Below are positions 60,865-64,000 of a stretch of DNA of 64,000 bases, one piece after another. The notes beneath the pieces were generated by a model. The model was not told the origin of the DNA. It saw nothing but the letters and a program-made list of their open reading frames with translations, and searched no databases. This DNA comes from Neomoorella carbonis (lineage in GTDB: Bacteria > Bacillota > DSM-521 > Neomoorellales > Neomoorellaceae): the NCBI RefSeq assembly GCF_045278715.1, contig NZ_CP136420.1, positions 2,232,001-2,296,000 on the forward strand, in the 5' to 3' direction. The translations under genes were made by a program, and so were the position numbers. Position 1 is the first letter of the stretch. Each line of letters opens with the position of its first letter.

Positions 60865-61365
60865 TCAAGCACACCCTCCAACCTTCCTGGCCACGTAGGG
60901 CATCAGCCCCCCGGCGGCAATGAGTTCTTGCATAAAGGACGGGAAGGGCGCCACCTGGTAGGTTTCGCCTTTAGTCAGGTTCACAATTTCGCCCTTCTCG
61001 GCGTCAATCTTTACTTCATCCCCGGCGGCTATCCCTGCTGCCGCGGCCGGGGACTCAAAGATGGGCAGGCCGATGTTGATGGCGTTGCGGTAGAAAATGC
61101 GGGCAAAGGAGGCGGCGATGACCGCCGCCACCCCGGCGGCTTTGATGGCCACCGGCGCGTGCTCCCGGGAACTGCCGCAGCCGAAGTTTTTCCCGGCCAC
61201 GATAATCTCCCCTTTTTGCACCCGCCCGGCAAAGGTGGGGTCGGCGTCCTCCATGCAGTGGCGGGCGAGTTCTTCGGGGTCGGAGGTATTCAGGTAACGG
61301 GCCGGAATGATGGCGTCGGTGTCGATGTCGTTGCCGAAGGTGTGGCATTTACCCTGGATAATCAT
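60865..61365 (-). CDS. leuD: Aconitase-family small subunit (LeuD type)
   Basis: 166 residues of the swivelling domain: GNDIDTDAIIPARYLNTSDP, GKNFGCGSSREHAP and SFARIFYRNAINIGLP. This is the LeuD (3-isopropylmalate dehydratase) small-subunit type. It overlaps the large subunit by four bases. Context (MutL-like, isocitrate-lyase-family lyase, chemoreceptor) suits a catabolic hydratase such as 2,3-dimethylmaleate hydratase or mesaconase at least as well as leucine synthesis. No leuA or leuB is adjacent in the window. Confidence 0.85.
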   Translation of the reverse strand: MIIQGKCHTFGNDIDTDAIIPARYLNTSDPEELARHCMEDADPTFAGRVQKGEIIVAGKNFGCGSSREHAPVAIKAAGVAAVIAASFARIFYRNAINIGLPIFESPAAAAGIAAGDEVKIDAEKGEIVNLTKGETYQVAPFPSFMQELIAAGGLMPYVARKVGGCA

Positions 61366-62627
61366 TTTACTACCTCCTCAGGGGCGGCGATGCGCCCTTT
61401 AACGGCGCTGGCGGCGGCTACGGCCGGGCCGGCGAGATAGACTTCGCTTTCCGGATGGCCCATGCGGCCTACGAAGTTGCGGTTGGTGGTGGCCAGGGCC
61501 CGTTCGCCTTGGGCCAGGATCCCCATGTGCCCGCCCAGGCAGGGGCCGCAGGTGGGCGTGGATACGGCGGCGCCAGCTTCGATAAAGGTTCCTATCAACC
61601 CTTCGGCCAGGGCTTCCGCGTAGATCTGCTGGGTCCCGGGTATGATGATGAGCCTTACTTCGGGATGGACCTTTTGCCCTTTGAGAAGCTGCGCCGCCAC
61701 CCGCAGGTCCTCCAGGCGGCCGTTGGTGCAGCTGCCGATGACTACCTGGTCGATTTTGATCTCTCCTATTTCTTTTACGCTCCGGGCGTTCTCGGGCAGG
61801 TGGGGCAGCGCTACCTGGGGCTCGATGCTGGATACGTCGATGTCTATTTCCCGGGCATATCTGGCGTCGGGGTCGCTCTGGTAGATGCGGTAGTCCCTTT
61901 GCAGCCGGCCCCGGATGTATGCTATGGTCTTTTCGTCCACCGGGAAGATGCCGTTCTTGGCCCCGGCTTCGATGGCCATGTTGGCCATGGTGAAGCGGCC
62001 GTCCATGGAAAGTTCGGCTATGGCTTCGCCGGTGAATTCCATGGCCATATAGCGGGCGCCGTCGACGCCGATTTGTCCTATGGTGTAGAGGATGAGGTCT
62101 TTGCCGCCGACCCAGGGCTTAAGCTTCCCGTGGTAGCGGAAGAGGATGGTCTCGGGTACTTTAAACCACAGCTCGCCGGTGGCCATGGCGGCGGCGAGGT
62201 CCGTGGAGCCGACGCCGGTGGCGAAGGCCCCTAGTGCCCCGTAGGTGCAGGTGTGGGAGTCGGCCCCTATGACCAGGTCCCCGGGGCCGACCAGGCCCGC
62301 CTCGGGCAGCAGGCAGTGCTCGATGCCCATGCGGCCGATTTCGAAGTAGTGGATGAGCCCCTGCTCCCGGGCGAAATCGCGCAAGATTTTCGCCTGCTCG
62401 GCGGACTTGATGTCCTTGGCCGGGGTGAAGTGGTCGGGCACCAGGACAACCCTTTCCGGGTCGAAGACCTTTTTTATCCCCAGCTGCTTGAATTCTTTTA
62501 TGGCCAGGGGGGCGGTGATGTCGTTCCCCAGGGCCAGGTCTATCCTGGCGTTGATGAGCTGGCCCGGCTCCACCTTCTCTAAGCCGGCGTGGGCGGCCAG
62601 GATCTTCTCGGTGATGGTCATGCCCAT
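61362..62627 (-). CDS. leuC: Aconitase-family large subunit (LeuC type)
   Basis: 421 residues. FeS ligands in VIGSCTNGR and STPTCGPCLGGH. GADSHTCTYGALGAFATGVG and DGARYMAMEFTGEAI are standard for the clostridial or archaeal LeuC branch. Together with the small subunit it would hydrate or isomerise a C5-C6 dicarboxylate. The gene follows the lyase by 23 bases. As for the small subunit, the metabolic role is open: isopropylmalate isomerase or a dimethylmaleate/mesaconate-type hydratase. Confidence 0.88.
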   Translation of the reverse strand: MGMTITEKILAAHAGLEKVEPGQLINARIDLALGNDITAPLAIKEFKQLGIKKVFDPERVVLVPDHFTPAKDIKSAEQAKILRDFAREQGLIHYFEIGRMGIEHCLLPEAGLVGPGDLVIGADSHTCTYGALGAFATGVGSTDLAAAMATGELWFKVPETILFRYHGKLKPWVGGKDLILYTIGQIGVDGARYMAMEFTGEAIAELSMDGRFTMANMAIEAGAKNGIFPVDEKTIAYIRGRLQRDYRIYQSDPDARYAREIDIDVSSIEPQVALPHLPENARSVKEIGEIKIDQVVIGSCTNGRLEDLRVAAQLLKGQKVHPEVRLIIIPGTQQIYAEALAEGLIGTFIEAGAAVSTPTCGPCLGGHMGILAQGERALATTNRNFVGRMGHPESEVYLAGPAVAAASAVKGRIAAPEEVVK

Positions 62628-62650
62628 TTGCTTAATCCCTCTCTATATTA

Positions 62651-63529
62651 TTAATGACAGCAGCCGTTGGTGGCGTATTTTTTTTCGAGTTCTTTAATTT
62701 CCGGCAGGCCGATAAGCTTGTTGAACTCGCTAAAAGGCAACATTTGTTCTAAAAAATTCCTGGTAGTACCGCTGGCCTTCAAATTAGCCATAAGATCAAT
62801 TAAGGCTTTGGCGGCTGTATAAACCGATGCTGTGGGGAAAATAACCAGTTTGTAGCCCAGTTCTTCCAGTTCTTTTACCGTCAGAAGCGGGGTACGACCG
62901 CCTTCTACCATATTGGCCAGGACCGGTACTTTAAAAGAAGAGCAGATCTGTTTCATTTCATCCACAGTTTCCGGCGATTCGATGAAGAGTACGTCGGCAC
63001 CGGCGGCTTCGTAGGCCTTGCCCCGGGCGATGGCCTCTTCCAGTCCCCTGCTGGTCCGGGCGTCCGTCCGGGCGATAATTACCAGGTCGGGGTCGCGCCT
63101 GGCTGCCACTGCGGCTTTGATTTTACTCACCATTTCTTCCACAGGTACCACCTGGCGATCGAGCATATGGCCGCATTTCTTTGGTGAAACCTGGTCCTCC
63201 AGTTGGATGGCCGCCGCTCCGGCCTTCTCATATTCCCGGACCGTACGCATGGTGTTAATGGCGTTGCCAAAGCCGGTATCGGCATCGGCAATAACCGGTA
63301 TGTCGACGGCTGCCGCAGTATTATGGAGCCTGGTTACCATTTCCGTCATGGTAAGCAGCCCCACATCGGGCTGGCCCAGGTGGCTGGCTGCCTGGCCGTA
63401 GCCGGTGAAGTAGACGGCTTCAAAGCCTGCCTGTTGAATAATTTTAGCCGCCAGTACATCATGGGCACCCGGTGCTACTAGAATCTGTTTCCTGTTTAAT
63501 AGCTGCCGTAGCTTGGTTGTAGGTCGCAT
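62651..63529 (-). CDS. Isocitrate lyase/PEP mutase-family lyase (2,3-dimethylmalate lyase-like)
   Basis: 292 residues. APGAHDVLAAKIIQQAGFEA, VIADADTGFGNAINTMRTV, and the active-site loop SPKKCGHMLDRQ with its catalytic Cys define the isocitrate-lyase superfamily; IARTDARTSRGLEEAIARGK is also conserved. Close relatives are methylisocitrate, 2,3-dimethylmalate and citramalate-type lyases, giving pyruvate and a C3-C4 acid. The ATG at 63529 has GAGAGGAAG upstream and matches the domain start; upstream extension lacks similarity. It lies between MutL-like and LeuC-like genes, which favours the 2,3-dimethylmalate reading. Confidence 0.82.
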   Translation of the reverse strand: MRPTTKLRQLLNRKQILVAPGAHDVLAAKIIQQAGFEAVYFTGYGQAASHLGQPDVGLLTMTEMVTRLHNTAAAVDIPVIADADTGFGNAINTMRTVREYEKAGAAAIQLEDQVSPKKCGHMLDRQVVPVEEMVSKIKAAVAARRDPDLVIIARTDARTSRGLEEAIARGKAYEAAGADVLFIESPETVDEMKQICSSFKVPVLANMVEGGRTPLLTVKELEELGYKLVIFPTASVYTAAKALIDLMANLKASGTTRNFLEQMLPFSEFNKLIGLPEIKELEKKYATNGCCH

Positions 63530-63545
63530 CGTTGCTTCCTCTCCC

Positions 63546-64000
63546 TTAATGTTCTTGAGATAAACCGAAATACTGCTTGGCAAAACGGAGGGTTTCGTAG
63601 GGGTAGCGGGAGGCCAGGAGACCCAGGGAATAAAGTAAATAGTGGCGATCAATGATAATCTCCGGTTCTTCAGGTAAAAGGGATATACCTCTGTTGGCCA
63701 GGGCCCCCCACACAATCGCCCTGGCTTCTTCCTCCGGCAGGGCCGTAAAAATCCCCCCCACCGCAATGATATATTTAACTGGCCGCAGGTCCCGGCCCAT
63801 GGGCGTACCGGGAGCGATGCCCATCACCGGGTTATACTCCTGGCTTAAGTGCCCGGCATGGCGTTTCAAGGCTGTTTCTACGGCTGCTATGGCCAGGCCC
63901 CGGTCAAAACAACGCTCTTTTTCGTTCCCGGCCAGGGTCTCCGTCTGGCCTTCCACCCGGTTGCAATAGGCCAGAAGTTCCTGCTCCATCTCTTCGGTAA
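63546..64000 (-). CDS. MutL/GlmL-like protein, C-terminal part (cut by window edge)
   Basis: The visible 150 residues end a longer frame that is open to the window edge. The DLRPVKYIIAVGGIFTALPE segment and LLPEEPEIIIDRHYLLYSLG, LLASRYPYETLRFAKQYFG match the C-terminus of GlmL/MutL, an actin/Hsp70-fold protein found with B12-dependent carbon-skeleton mutases such as glutamate or 2-methyleneglutarate mutase. It probably reactivates or assembles the mutase. The mutase genes should lie just beyond the edge. Confidence 0.75.
   Translation of the reverse strand, partial: TEEMEQELLAYCNRVEGQTETLAGNEKERCFDRGLAIAAVETALKRHAGHLSQEYNPVMGIAPGTPMGRDLRPVKYIIAVGGIFTALPEEEARAIVWGALANRGISLLPEEPEIIIDRHYLLYSLGLLASRYPYETLRFAKQYFGLSQEH

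Noticed and set aside
60865..62627. Firm assignment as leucine-biosynthesis isopropylmalate dehydratase
   Set aside because: The sequence type allows it, but there is no leuA or leuB, and the neighbours are a MutL-like protein, a lyase and a chemoreceptor. The symbols are kept as a family label only.

Overview
This window looks like chromosome from a GC-rich, anaerobic, acetogenic Firmicute close to Moorella. That is inferred from gene content, not from a search: methanol-type corrinoid methyltransferases, a methyltetrahydrofolate:corrinoid methyltransferase, MtaA-like UroD-family proteins, cytochrome bd, LysM and copper-amine-oxidase-type cell-surface proteins, and many GTG and TTG starts behind strong Shine-Dalgarno sequences. 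I see no rRNA, tRNA, CRISPR array or intact insertion sequence.

Layout. 0-1.2 kb: the start of a purine operon (purE, purB) on the minus strand, behind a promoter and what reads as a tandem guanine plus PRPP (ykkC-type) riboswitch with a terminator. 1.2-8.3 kb: exported surface proteins (GH26-like, YcdB/YcdC-like, LysM/beta-lactamase-like) around a zone of decayed fragments. 8.5-16 kb: a C1 locus with a PocR-AraC regulator, two corrinoid proteins, a methyl-THF methyltransferase, MtaB and an old-yellow-enzyme-type reductase. 16-25.5 kb: bacterial NHEJ genes (ligase domain, Ku, polymerase domain as separate genes). They are interrupted by a plus-strand ECF transporter and desulfidase cassette flanked by 67-69 bp direct repeats, and by a Uma2 protein and a KhtTU-like antiporter. 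25.6-37.1 kb: a surface propeller protein, DUF401 permease, SdpRI pair, nitrilase, sigma/anti-sigma pair, an SLH protein and a GntR-ABC operon with a clear operator. 37.2-40.9 kb: an ECF transporter with a TrpP-like S component, behind a leader of GAG/UAG triplets and a terminator that resembles a TRAP attenuator. 41-49.2 kb: a Phd/PIN pair, a ferritin-like protein, an Rrf2 regulator, cydAB and a fused cydDC; the Rrf2 and cydA promoters share a 27 bp motif. 49.2-54.8 kb: a guanylate-kinase-like gene and a second methyl-transfer locus (two MtaA-like proteins, a PucR/CdaR-type regulator, an MFS carrier). 55.3-58.9 kb: a c-di-AMP riboswitch with a LysM-NlpC/P60 hydrolase, hicBA, guaA and hpt. 59-64 kb: one minus-strand run of MutL-like protein, isocitrate-lyase-family lyase, aconitase-type large and small subunits and a chemoreceptor.

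Common threads. Purine supply is represented at both ends of the window (purEB; guaA-hpt). Corrinoid-based methyl transfer appears twice, with different regulators. RNA-level control is unusually rich: three riboswitch aptamers and one probable TRAP leader. The 59-64 kb operon suggests breakdown of a branched dicarboxylate produced by a B12-dependent mutase, with a linked chemoreceptor. The least expected unit is the repeat-flanked ECF/TudS-like cassette inside the NHEJ locus.
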